DNA of 64,000 nt from assembly GCF_043876835.1 (NCBI RefSeq), contig NZ_JBAWJZ010000008.1, forward strand, positions 121,581 to 185,580, read 5' to 3'. Under the pieces are notes generated by a model. It saw only the letters and a program-made list of their open reading frames with translations. It was not told where the DNA came from and did not search any database. The stretch's first letter is position 1. Every line of letters starts with the position of its first letter. Positions 51,852-60,935 of the stretch are shown piece by piece. The position numbers and the translations under genes are program-made. This stretch comes from Yeosuana sp043876835. GTDB taxonomy: Bacteria > Bacteroidota > Bacteroidia > Flavobacteriales > Flavobacteriaceae.

Positions 51852-53036
51852 ATGAAGGTAAAAACAGGTTTAGATGTATTGATAAATGATAAAGAAATTC
51901 AAAAAACATTTAAAGGCAATGTCGCGTTGCTTTGTCATAATGCATCCATTGATTCAACATATACGCATACCGCATTAAAATTTAAAGAACTATTTGGCGA
52001 AAGATTCGTGAAATTATTCGGACCTCAGCATGGATTTTCTACAGATGCTCAAGATAATATGATAGAGACCGATCATTTTATCCATCCGTATTTTAAAATG
52101 CCTGTGTATTCTTTGTATTCTGAAACCCGCATTCCTACCGATGAGATGCTTGAAGGAATAGATCATTTATTTGTTGATTTGCAAGATGTTGGTTGCAGAA
52201 TGTACACATACATTTATACCCTTACACTTTTGCTAGAAAAATGTAGTTCTAAAGATATTCAGATCGTTGTGTTAGATCGCCCAAACCCATTAAATGGCAT
52301 TGATATTGAAGGCAATGTGCTAGATTTAGAATTTGAATCGTTTATTGGAAGACATGCAATTCCTGTTCGCCATGCTATGACAATTGGAGAAGTTGCCCTA
52401 ATGCACCAAAAACTTTGGGCAAAGGATAAAGCCAATTTAAAAGTTATAAAAATGCTTCATTGGGATAGGAACATGTATTATGAAGACACTAAATTACCTT
52501 GGTTATTACCTTCACCTAACCTGGCAAGAATTGAAAGTTCATATACCTTTCCTGCAACCGTTTTATTTGAAGGAACTATTTTAAGTGAAGGAAGAGGAAC
52601 CACACAATCTTTAGAAATTGTAGGACATCCAAAAGTAGAGCCGTTTTCATTTTATGAAAAGCATTTGTTGGATGCGGTGAAGAAATCAAAATTAGAAGGT
52701 TTTAAGTTCAGACCAATTACTTTTCTTCCAACGTTTCAAAAGCAAGCAAATAAAGTGTGTGGTGGCATCCAAATTCATGTTACAGATAAATCAACTTACA
52801 AACCTTGGCGCGTGGGTCAATTGTTAATGCGAGAACTGTATCATTATTTAGGTGAAGATTTTCAATGGAAAAAACCGCCTTATGAATATAATTATACCCA
52901 GCAACCCATTGATATTATTAATGGAACTGATAAGTTAAGGCATTGGGTAGAAAATAATGATCATGTTGAAATGTTGGATACTTTTGAAAATTTAAACGAC
53001 TATAAATTACATTTTAATGAAATAAAGATATATTAG
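51852..53036 (+). CDS. namZ: NamZ-type DUF1343/GH171 protein without signal peptide, paralogue 3
   Basis: A 394-residue protein with the DUF1343 core: VALLCHNASIDSTY, LFGPQHGFSTDAQDNM, LFVDLQDVGCRMYTYIYTLTLL, VLDRPNPLNGIDIEGN, MTIGEVALMH, LPSPNLARIESSYTFPATVLFEGTILSEGRGTTQSLEIVGHP. It lacks a signal peptide or lipobox, so unlike the paralogues at 36524 and 38785 it should stay in the cytosol. It would then cut imported MurNAc-containing disaccharides. It is only distantly like the other two. It lies before the symporter gene (65-base gap). Confidence 0.87.
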   Translation: MKVKTGLDVLINDKEIQKTFKGNVALLCHNASIDSTYTHTALKFKELFGERFVKLFGPQHGFSTDAQDNMIETDHFIHPYFKMPVYSLYSETRIPTDEMLEGIDHLFVDLQDVGCRMYTYIYTLTLLLEKCSSKDIQIVVLDRPNPLNGIDIEGNVLDLEFESFIGRHAIPVRHAMTIGEVALMHQKLWAKDKANLKVIKMLHWDRNMYYEDTKLPWLLPSPNLARIESSYTFPATVLFEGTILSEGRGTTQSLEIVGHPKVEPFSFYEKHLLDAVKKSKLEGFKFRPITFLPTFQKQANKVCGGIQIHVTDKSTYKPWRVGQLLMRELYHYLGEDFQWKKPPYEYNYTQQPIDIINGTDKLRHWVENNDHVEMLDTFENLNDYKLHFNEIKIY

Positions 53037-53101
53037 AAGCAAATTAAACCAAAATCCGCAGTGTATTTGGTAAATATAATTGCATAAAACAAACAATATA
53101 A

Positions 53102-54577
53102 ATGGGCGCAACTCTTATTTTAATAATCATAGCATCTTATTTTGGGATATTATTACTGATATCTCATTTCGTTTCCAAAAATACAAGTGATGAATCTTTT
53201 TACACTGGTGACCGAAAATCACCATGGCAAGTTGTTGCTTTTGGAATGATTGGCGCTGTATTATCTGGCGTTACATTTGTATCGATTCCTGGAATGGTGG
53301 GAACTAATTATTTTTACTATTTGCAATTTGTTTTTGGAAACGTGGTAGGTTACATTTTTATAACCTACGTTTTGGTTCCCATTTATTACGACTTAAAATT
53401 AGTTTCAATATATACTTATTTAGAATCGCGGTTTGGAATTAAATCTTACAAAACCGGGTCGTTGTTTTTTTTAATTTCTCAGTCATTTGGGGCAGCACTT
53501 AGGTTGATGCTCGCAGCAAAAATTTTGCAATATGCAGTATTCGATGCCTTTCATATCCCGTTTTTTGTAACAGTAATCGGGATACTGGCCCTTATTTGGT
53601 TGTACACTCATAAGTCAGGTATTAAAACCATTGTTTGGACAGATACACTTCAAACATTTTTCTTGTTAATGGCTGTAGCTATAACTATTTATGTTGTTAA
53701 AGACTCCTTAGGTTTAAGTCTTTCTGAAACTTTTTCATCGGTTGTTAAACACGACTATTTTAAGGTTTTTGATTGGGATTTTAATTCTGGAAACAATTTT
53801 TTCAAACAATTTATTTCTGGTGTTTTAATAGCTATTGCAATGATTGGTTTGGATCAAAACATGATGCAAAAAACATTAACCTGCAAAAACAGAAAGGAAG
53901 CACAGCGAAACATCTTAACATTCAGTTTAATTTTAGCAGTTACTCAATTTCTGTTTTTAGGTTTAGGCGTTATGTTATATATGTATGCTGAAAAATTTGG
54001 TATTCAATTAGAAGTTGAAAATGGAAAATTTATTAACACAGACACCTTATTCCCAATGTTGTCTTTAAACCATTTTGGAACCCTAGCAAGCATCAGTTTT
54101 ATTTTAGGAATTACTGCCGCTTCTTTTTCAAGTGCAGATTCTGCATTAACAGCCTTAACAACATCTTTTACACATGATTTCTTAGATATTCAACATAAGA
54201 ATTCAAAAGAAAAGGAAAAATTAAAAAACCGCGTTTTATTCGGTTTTTCAATAGTGATTTTTACAATTATTATGCTGTTTTCGCATAGTAAAGGTAATGT
54301 GATATCCATGATTTTTAAAGTAGCTGGATATACTTACGGGCCATTATTAGGGCTTTATTTATTTGGAATTTTTACTAAAATAAAAATTAAAGATGCAGCA
54401 GTTCCTTTCATATGTATAGTAATGCCAATACTAACCTATCTTTTAAATTATTACTTTGTTATCTGGTTTAATTTTGATTTTGGTTTTATGAATATTTTCG
54501 TTAATGCGTTATTGACTGTTATATGTCTGATTCTTTTTAAAAACAGCAAGACAATAAGTTTAGATAAAACAATATAG
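53102..54577 (+). CDS. Sodium:solute symporter family protein
   Basis: A 491-residue inner-membrane transporter with about 13 helices. SSS marks include FYTGDRKSPWQVVAFGMIGAVLSGVTFVSIPG, GAALRLMLAAKI, TIVWTDTLQTFFLL, MIGLDQNMMQKTLTCKNRKEAQRN and ASFSSADSALTALTTSF, the last of which contributes the Na+ site Ser residues. In the locus it is a good candidate for uptake of MurNAc, GlcNAc or a disaccharide across the inner membrane. It is 20 bases before the glycoside hydrolase gene, so cotranscription is likely. Confidence 0.93.
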   Translation: MGATLILIIIASYFGILLLISHFVSKNTSDESFYTGDRKSPWQVVAFGMIGAVLSGVTFVSIPGMVGTNYFYYLQFVFGNVVGYIFITYVLVPIYYDLKLVSIYTYLESRFGIKSYKTGSLFFLISQSFGAALRLMLAAKILQYAVFDAFHIPFFVTVIGILALIWLYTHKSGIKTIVWTDTLQTFFLLMAVAITIYVVKDSLGLSLSETFSSVVKHDYFKVFDWDFNSGNNFFKQFISGVLIAIAMIGLDQNMMQKTLTCKNRKEAQRNILTFSLILAVTQFLFLGLGVMLYMYAEKFGIQLEVENGKFINTDTLFPMLSLNHFGTLASISFILGITAASFSSADSALTALTTSFTHDFLDIQHKNSKEKEKLKNRVLFGFSIVIFTIIMLFSHSKGNVISMIFKVAGYTYGPLLGLYLFGIFTKIKIKDAAVPFICIVMPILTYLLNYYFVIWFNFDFGFMNIFVNALLTVICLILFKNSKTISLDKTI

Positions 54578-54597
54578 CAATCTTAAAAACTTAAAAG

Positions 54598-56892
54598 ATG
54601 AAAACTAAAAGAAACAGGGTTCGCTCATTACTGGTTTGCTGTATAGCTTTTTATTGTTTTTTAGGTTGTAAGCAAGATGTTTTAGAAAAAAATATAACCA
54701 TTGAAAACGGGAAAATAGAATTAAGTTTTAGTAAAGACACAGGAGCTTTTATTGAGTTTAAAAATTTAGAAAATACTTTTGATTTTCTTGATTTAAACAG
54801 TACTGTAGGAGCACTTTGGGAAATTGATTTACTTCAACAATCTGGAATCAAAACAGTTGATATGACAACTGCTTCAAAGTTTCATTTTATAAAAAAAGAT
54901 CTTCATACTTTAGTTTTAATTTGGGATGATTTTTCAGATGTTGATATGAAAGATTTTAAAATTTCTGCTACTATCTCACTTGAAAAAAACAAACCTTTAT
55001 CGTCATGGGAAATATCTGTTGAAGGCACTAAAGGACAACAAATAAGTAAAGTAGTATTTCCTAAAATTAATGGGATAAAAGATTTGGGAGATGAAAATTT
55101 AGCAGCGCCATATTGGATGGGTGTAAAAATGGAAAGCCCTAGAAACCACCTTTCTAAAATAGAAGACAAGGAAAAAAAGTACCAATGGGAATATCCTGGA
55201 AGAATGTCTTTGCAATGTATCGCTTTATATAATAATTCAAAGAAATTTGGATTGTACACAGCTTGCAACGATTCTTTAGCCTACAAAAAAGATTTCTCTT
55301 ATACGCTTGATAGTTTAAATAACTTAACCTATCAAATGATTAACTATCCTTCTGTAGATGCAGAGGTAAATAGTTATGCTCCAACATATAAAGCCATTAT
55401 TGGGTCTTTTAAAGGCGATTGGATAAGCGCAGCAGAACAATACAGAGAATGGGGATCGAAACAGCAGTGGGTTGCAGACAGCAGATTTAAAAAAGAGTTA
55501 ACTCCAAAAGGCTTAGAAAATACAGCTTTGTGGGAATGGAATAGAGGAAAATCTAGTAATGTTTTGGTTCCTGCAAAAGATTTAGAAAAAAAATTAAAGC
55601 TACCGGTTAATGTATTTTGGCATTGGTGGCATGGGTGTTCTTATGACGATGGTTTTCCAGAATATTTCCCACCAAGAGAAGGAAGTGAATCATTTATACA
55701 AGCAATGAAATCGGCACAAGAAGAAGATGTCAAAGCGATTGTTTATATGAACCAAATGCAATGGGGAACCAATACAGAAAGTTGGGAAAAGGAACATGCT
55801 GAAAAATATGCTGTAAAAGATATCAATGGAAATTTAAACACGCATACCTATAATATTTTCACAAATAAATCTTTAACCACCATGTGTATGGGAACGCAGT
55901 TTTGGAAAGATAAATATGCCTCATTGTGTGACACAGCTGTAAATACCTATCAAACTAATGGTGTTTATATGGATCAGGCATGTTTTAGCTTTTTATGTTA
56001 TGACAAAACTCATGGTCATAAAATTGGTGGTGGAAATTATTGGCTAGAAAATTTTGGGAAACTAACTGAACAGATTCGTTCAAAATTTCCTAAAAATAAA
56101 GAAGTGTTTTTGGCTGGAGAAGGCGTTAACGAAGCGTGGCTACCATATTTAGATGCATTTTTAACCTTACAGGTTAGCATGGAACGGTATGCAGGCGATA
56201 ATGGCTGGGAACCTATTCCTTTCTTTCAGGTGGTGTACCATCAATATGCCATTACTTATGGAAACTATTCGTCTTTAATTGTGCCTCCTTATGATGAACT
56301 TTGGCCTAAAGAATATGCACCAAAAGAACCATTGGCTCTTTTAGACAAAAGTTTTAGTAAGCAGTTTATGATGGAACAAGCCAGATCTTTTGTTTGGGGT
56401 TTACAACCAACAATTTCTAATTATCAAAGCTTTTTGTCTTCAGAAAGGAAGGAAGAAATGGATTATTTATTAAATCTGGCTAGAGTAAGATATAATGGAT
56501 TAAAGTATTTGTTACGTGGCAAATTTTTAAGATCGCCAGTTATAGAAGTGCCTGATGAAGAATTACAGATGTCTAGACTATCAATCTATGCAGGCAAAAC
56601 AGGACAATCTATTAGAACGTTTCAAAAAAACAACCCTTTAATTTATACTGGAGCATGGAAATCTGATGACAAGCAGGTAGGAATAGCTTTAGCAAGTATT
56701 AGCGATAATCCATATCCTGTAAACTTTAGCATTAATTCTGATGATTATGAACTTCCTTCTTCAGGAAAGATTAATATTATTGATGCCGATGGAGTAAAAT
56801 TTATAACTACTTATACAAACAGTAAAATCAATATTGATTTTATACTTCAACCTAAACAGATTTGTATTATTGAAATAGAGAATGGTAAATGA
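54598..56892 (+). CDS. DUF6259-like putative glycoside hydrolase, lipoprotein
   Basis: A 764-residue lipoprotein with lipobox FLGC. An N-terminal beta-sandwich (about 30-250) leads to a likely TIM-barrel catalytic part (about 290-640) with the tract PVNVFWHWWHGCSYDDGFPEYFPP, then AIVYMNQMQWG, NGVYMDQACFSF (candidate nucleophile Asp) and EVFLAGEGVNEAWLPYLDAF (candidate acid Glu), and a C-terminal beta domain. It resembles the DUF6259 group, which is near the glycoside hydrolase clans GH27/36/97-like; I am not sure of the family. In this locus it could act on a peptidoglycan-linked or other bacterial polysaccharide, before periplasmic NamZ and NagZ. It overlaps murQ by four bases. Confidence 0.65.
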   Translation: MKTKRNRVRSLLVCCIAFYCFLGCKQDVLEKNITIENGKIELSFSKDTGAFIEFKNLENTFDFLDLNSTVGALWEIDLLQQSGIKTVDMTTASKFHFIKKDLHTLVLIWDDFSDVDMKDFKISATISLEKNKPLSSWEISVEGTKGQQISKVVFPKINGIKDLGDENLAAPYWMGVKMESPRNHLSKIEDKEKKYQWEYPGRMSLQCIALYNNSKKFGLYTACNDSLAYKKDFSYTLDSLNNLTYQMINYPSVDAEVNSYAPTYKAIIGSFKGDWISAAEQYREWGSKQQWVADSRFKKELTPKGLENTALWEWNRGKSSNVLVPAKDLEKKLKLPVNVFWHWWHGCSYDDGFPEYFPPREGSESFIQAMKSAQEEDVKAIVYMNQMQWGTNTESWEKEHAEKYAVKDINGNLNTHTYNIFTNKSLTTMCMGTQFWKDKYASLCDTAVNTYQTNGVYMDQACFSFLCYDKTHGHKIGGGNYWLENFGKLTEQIRSKFPKNKEVFLAGEGVNEAWLPYLDAFLTLQVSMERYAGDNGWEPIPFFQVVYHQYAITYGNYSSLIVPPYDELWPKEYAPKEPLALLDKSFSKQFMMEQARSFVWGLQPTISNYQSFLSSERKEEMDYLLNLARVRYNGLKYLLRGKFLRSPVIEVPDEELQMSRLSIYAGKTGQSIRTFQKNNPLIYTGAWKSDDKQVGIALASISDNPYPVNFSINSDDYELPSSGKINIIDADGVKFITTYTNSKINIDFILQPKQICIIEIENGK

Positions 56893-57722
56893 ATATTAAA
56901 GAAATGAAAAACAAACTAACAACTGAACAAGCGTCCGATTACAATGATTTGGAAAAAATGAGCACAGTAGAGTTGCTCTCCAATATGAATGCTGAAGATA
57001 AAACGGTTCCTTATGCCATTGAAAAAGCAATACCTTCTATTGAAAAATTGGTAGATGTAATTTTTGAAAAAATGAGCAATGGAGGTAGATTATTCTATAT
57101 AGGTGCAGGAACTAGTGGAAGATTAGGAGTGCTAGATGCTTCAGAATGCCCACCAACATATGGAGTTGCAGATGACTGGGTAATTGGCTTAATAGCAGGT
57201 GGCGATTCTGCACTAAGAAAAGCGGTAGAAAATGCTGAAGATGATACAACACTAGCATGGAAAGATCTGCAAAAATTTAATATTAATGAAGATGATGTTC
57301 TTATAGGCATTGCAGCATCTGGCACTACACCATATGTTATAGGCGGTGTTAAAAAAGCTAAGGAAAACAATATTGTTACCGGATGCATTACTTGTAATGG
57401 AGCATCTCCTTTATCATTAGAGGTTGATTACCCTATTGAATTAATAGTGGGTCCCGAATTTGTTACTGGAAGCACAAGAATGAAAGCGGGCACAGCTCAA
57501 AAACTAGCTCTGAATATGATTTCAACAACTGTCATGATAAAATTGGGCAGAGTAAGAGGAAACAAAATGATAGACATGCAGCTTTCGAACAAAAAACTTG
57601 TAAACAGAGGCGTAAGAATGATTATGCATGAAATAAATGTTGATGAAGCAACTGCAAGTAGTTTATTGCTTGAACATAAAAGTGTTAGAAATGCAATTGA
57701 CGCATATAATTTAATGAAATAA
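56889..57722 (+). CDS. murQ: N-acetylmuramic acid 6-phosphate etherase
   Basis: A 277-residue cytosolic SIS-domain enzyme that cleaves the D-lactyl ether of MurNAc-6P, giving GlcNAc-6P and D-lactate. The family signatures are clear: RLFYIGAGTSGRLGVLDASECPPTYG, NAEDDTTLAWKDLQ, IGIAASGTTPYVIGGV and GPEFVTGSTRMKAGTAQKLALNMIST, the last being the MurQ signature. ATG at 56889 overlaps the stop of the upstream glycoside hydrolase (ATGA), and a second ATG is at 56904. Its stop overlaps the start of the GH3 gene (TAATG), so the three are tightly coupled. Confidence 0.97.
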   Translation: MNIKEMKNKLTTEQASDYNDLEKMSTVELLSNMNAEDKTVPYAIEKAIPSIEKLVDVIFEKMSNGGRLFYIGAGTSGRLGVLDASECPPTYGVADDWVIGLIAGGDSALRKAVENAEDDTTLAWKDLQKFNINEDDVLIGIAASGTTPYVIGGVKKAKENNIVTGCITCNGASPLSLEVDYPIELIVGPEFVTGSTRMKAGTAQKLALNMISTTVMIKLGRVRGNKMIDMQLSNKKLVNRGVRMIMHEINVDEATASSLLLEHKSVRNAIDAYNLMK

Positions 57723-59401
57723 TGAAGAAAATTTTAGGCATACTTTTTTTATCAATCCTTTTATTTGGATTCTATCCTCATAATCAGAATATACATTTTA
57801 ATAACAAAGACAAAAAATCTAAATGGGTTGACAGTATTTATAATAACATGACCATTCAGGAAAAAGTTGGGCAATTGTTTATGGTGGCTGCTTATTCAAA
57901 CAGAAATGATGCGCATGTAGATTCTATTCAAAAGCTCATCAAAGATTTTAATATAGGGGGTTTGATATTTTTTCAAGGAGGACCAGTACGTCAAGCTAAA
58001 CTTACAAACAAATATCAAGCTATGGCTAAAGTACCTTTATTAATTGGAATAGATGGCGAATGGGGTTTGAATATGAGGTTAGATAGTACAGTAAGATTTC
58101 CTTATAACATGACACTTGGAGCTGTTAAAAACGATGATTTAATAAAACGGATTGGAACACAGATAGGGAAGCATTGTAAACAATTAGGGATTCATTTAAA
58201 CTTTGCTCCAGTAGTTGATATCAATACAAACTCTAAAAATCCAATCATTGGAGTGCGTTCATATGGTGAAGATAAATATAACGTAACCAAAAAAGCCATT
58301 GCTTTTACTGAAGGCATGCAAGGAGAAGGTATTATGGCTTGCGCAAAACATTTTCCTGGTCATGGAGATACCGATAAAGATTCCCACAAAACATTGCCAA
58401 CAGTTTCATTTTCAAAAGAAAGAATTGATAATGTGGAATTATATCCATATAAAGAGCTGTTTAAAAAAGAAATCGCTGGAGTTATGGTTGCCCATTTAAA
58501 CGTTCCAAGTCTAGAATCTACAGAGGGCTTACCGTCTTCATTATCATATAATATTGTTTCAAATATTTTGAAAGAACAACTTCAGTTTAAAGGTTTGATT
58601 TTTACCGATGCTTTAAACATGAAAGGAGCAGCAAATTATAAAGAACCAGGAGATATAGATTTGGCAGCATTTATGGCTGGAAATGATGTATTGCTGTTTA
58701 CTGAAAATGCTCCAAAAGCAATCTCAAAAATCATAGAAGCCTATAATAATAAGGAAATAACAGAAGAACGATTGTCACATTCGGTAAAAAAGATGCTTGC
58801 TGCAAAATTTGATGTTGATTTAAATCATTTTAAACCAATAGACACAAAACAACTTGTAGCCGATTTGAATGACGAAATAAGCAATCTTTTAAAACAAGAA
58901 GTGTTTAGCAATGCTATTACAGTTGTAAAAAATCACCGCAATACTTTATCCATAAAAAAGCTAAGAAAAGAAAAAATAGCATATGTAAAATTAGGTGATG
59001 GGCTTTCTGATACGTTTTTTAACACATTAAAAGCTGAAATTAATATTGATAATATCTCTGGTCTTCCTCATAAAGAATTATTACAAAAACTTAAAGATTA
59101 TGATAAAGTAATTATTGGTTACCACCGTTTAAATTATAGACTTACTAAAGATATTTCTGATGAAGATAGAGCGATGATTGAAATTATTTCTAAAAAAAAT
59201 AAAGTCATTTTAAACGTGTTTGCTAGTCAGTATTGTTTAGAAAAGGTGTCGTTTAAAAAAATTAAGAGTGTTATAGTTTCTTATGAAAATTCAGAAGAGG
59301 CTCAAAAAATATCAGCACAAATTATGTTGAGCAAAAAAGAAGCAATAGGCAAATTACCTGCTTCAATAAACAGTAAGTACCATGGTAATTATGGAATTTA
59401 A
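57722..59401 (+). CDS. NagZ-type glycoside hydrolase family 3 (beta-N-acetylhexosaminidase)
   Basis: A 559-residue enzyme with a signal peptide (MKKILGILFLSILLFGFYP). The GH3 N-terminal barrel carries the NagZ motif KHFPGHGDTDKDSH with the acid-base His on its flexible loop, and LIFTDALNM with the nucleophile Asp. A C-terminal domain of about 190 residues follows and is typical of Bacteroidota NagZ. It removes terminal GlcNAc from peptidoglycan fragments, so with NamZ it would trim the glycan from both sugar types. The signal makes it periplasmic or outer-membrane, unlike cytosolic enterobacterial NagZ. It overlaps murQ by one base. Confidence 0.93.
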   Translation: MKKILGILFLSILLFGFYPHNQNIHFNNKDKKSKWVDSIYNNMTIQEKVGQLFMVAAYSNRNDAHVDSIQKLIKDFNIGGLIFFQGGPVRQAKLTNKYQAMAKVPLLIGIDGEWGLNMRLDSTVRFPYNMTLGAVKNDDLIKRIGTQIGKHCKQLGIHLNFAPVVDINTNSKNPIIGVRSYGEDKYNVTKKAIAFTEGMQGEGIMACAKHFPGHGDTDKDSHKTLPTVSFSKERIDNVELYPYKELFKKEIAGVMVAHLNVPSLESTEGLPSSLSYNIVSNILKEQLQFKGLIFTDALNMKGAANYKEPGDIDLAAFMAGNDVLLFTENAPKAISKIIEAYNNKEITEERLSHSVKKMLAAKFDVDLNHFKPIDTKQLVADLNDEISNLLKQEVFSNAITVVKNHRNTLSIKKLRKEKIAYVKLGDGLSDTFFNTLKAEINIDNISGLPHKELLQKLKDYDKVIIGYHRLNYRLTKDISDEDRAMIEIISKKNKVILNVFASQYCLEKVSFKKIKSVIVSYENSEEAQKISAQIMLSKKEAIGKLPASINSKYHGNYGI

Positions 59402-59432
59402 TCTAAACAACATCTTTAAACTAAATTTTAGA

Positions 59433-60890
59433 ATGCTAAACTTTAAAGTTTTATTTGTGTTCGTTTTTCTTTTATCTCAAGTTCTTTTATCTCAGGAAGT
59501 AATTAAAAAAGGAGCGCACGAATTACAAAAAGAAGAGTTTGGTAAACTAGAAAATGTTCACAAAGAGTCAAACACCAATAAACAAGAAATCATCTCTTTA
59601 AACCAAGGTCAAGCAAATACTTTAAATAAAATGGTGTTTGGATTTTTACCTTATTGGGAACAAAGCAGTAATGCACATAGTAACCTACAGTACAACTTAC
59701 TCTCTCATTTAGCCTGTTTTGATTTTTTAGTTCAACTCGACGCTTCCATAGATACGCCATCAGGATGGCCTTGGGTTACAGAAATAAATGCTGCACATGC
59801 AGCAGGAACTAAAGTAATCATGACTGTTGTTAATTTTGGAGGCACAGATGGAGCAGATGCAGTTGCTTGGGAATTGTTTACTAACACAGCTAAAAGAGAT
59901 ATTTTCTTTGCTAACGTAAAAAGCAGAATTCAAACCGATAATTTAGATGGTGTTAATATAGATTTTGAAGGGCTTACAAGTGCACATAGAGGGGCTGAAT
60001 TAAACACTTTTATGGCGGCTTTAACTACATATATTCATACTGAATTGCCTGGTAAAGAAGTTTCTTTTGATGGACCGGCTGTTAATTGGGGTGGTTGGTT
60101 AATAGATGGTTTAGTAAACAGTGTAGATTATTTAATTGTTATGGCTTATGATTATGTTGGTGCAAATGATGCGTTTTCTGGTCCAGTTTCTCCTTTAACT
60201 CATCACACACCTACAAAACGTTTCGTTACAAGAACTATAGAAACAGGCACTTATGCTGAGCCAACTGCAAATAAACCAGAGAAGTTAATTTTAGCAGTGC
60301 CTTATTATGGACAACATTGGAAAACAACAACAAATGCTTCAGAGTCAGTAACAACTGCTTATGTTGGTTCAACCAGATTTAAAAATACGATAACAGAAGC
60401 TGAAACTTATGGCGGTTTTATCTGGAATTCAGATTTTCAATATCCTTGGTATACATGGAATGATGGAGCCAATTGGCATCAAGTATGGACAGATAATGAG
60501 TTAAGTATCTCGAAAAAATTTGATTTGGCTATAGCCGATAATTTAGGAGGAGTTGGTATGTGGGCTTTGAACTATGATGGCAACCGTCCGGAACTTTGGG
60601 ATTTAATAAACACAAAATTTGGTGCAACAGCATCATTAAGTGATGTTAATATTAAAGGGAATATTAAAGTCTATCCAAATCCAACCAGCAGCATGGTTAC
60701 ATTATTAAATAATGGTAATTTGAAATTGGCTCAAGTAGAACTTTTTAATGTTTTAGGGCAGTCAATTATGAAAATTAATCCGGAAAGCAAATCTATTGAT
60801 TTAAGTTATTTAGGTAATGGAATGTATTTTTTGAATATTGAAAATGAAGAAGGAGTTAAAGGAACATTTAAAATTTTAAAATCAAACTGA
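59433..60890 (+). CDS. GH18 family protein with type IX secretion C-terminal domain
   Basis: About 485 residues from ATG 59433, which gives the signal MLNFKVLFVFVFLLSQVLLSQ; an in-frame extension to 59382 overlaps the GH3 gene. The catalytic part (about 50-400) has the GH18 motif DGVNIDFEG (D-x-x-D-x-E with the acid Glu), VDYLIVMAYDYVG and GMWALNYDGNRPELWDLI. The end is a type A T9SS sorting domain (IKVYPNPTSS, LFNVLGQS, MYFLNIENEEG). It should be secreted or surface-attached and could cut chitin-like or GlcNAc-containing chains such as peptidoglycan. Confidence 0.9.
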   Translation: MLNFKVLFVFVFLLSQVLLSQEVIKKGAHELQKEEFGKLENVHKESNTNKQEIISLNQGQANTLNKMVFGFLPYWEQSSNAHSNLQYNLLSHLACFDFLVQLDASIDTPSGWPWVTEINAAHAAGTKVIMTVVNFGGTDGADAVAWELFTNTAKRDIFFANVKSRIQTDNLDGVNIDFEGLTSAHRGAELNTFMAALTTYIHTELPGKEVSFDGPAVNWGGWLIDGLVNSVDYLIVMAYDYVGANDAFSGPVSPLTHHTPTKRFVTRTIETGTYAEPTANKPEKLILAVPYYGQHWKTTTNASESVTTAYVGSTRFKNTITEAETYGGFIWNSDFQYPWYTWNDGANWHQVWTDNELSISKKFDLAIADNLGGVGMWALNYDGNRPELWDLINTKFGATASLSDVNIKGNIKVYPNPTSSMVTLLNNGNLKLAQVELFNVLGQSIMKINPESKSIDLSYLGNGMYFLNIENEEGVKGTFKILKSN

Positions 60891-60935
60891 GTTTTTGGGA
60901 TTAATGAGAAAAGATGATACGGATTCAATAACATT

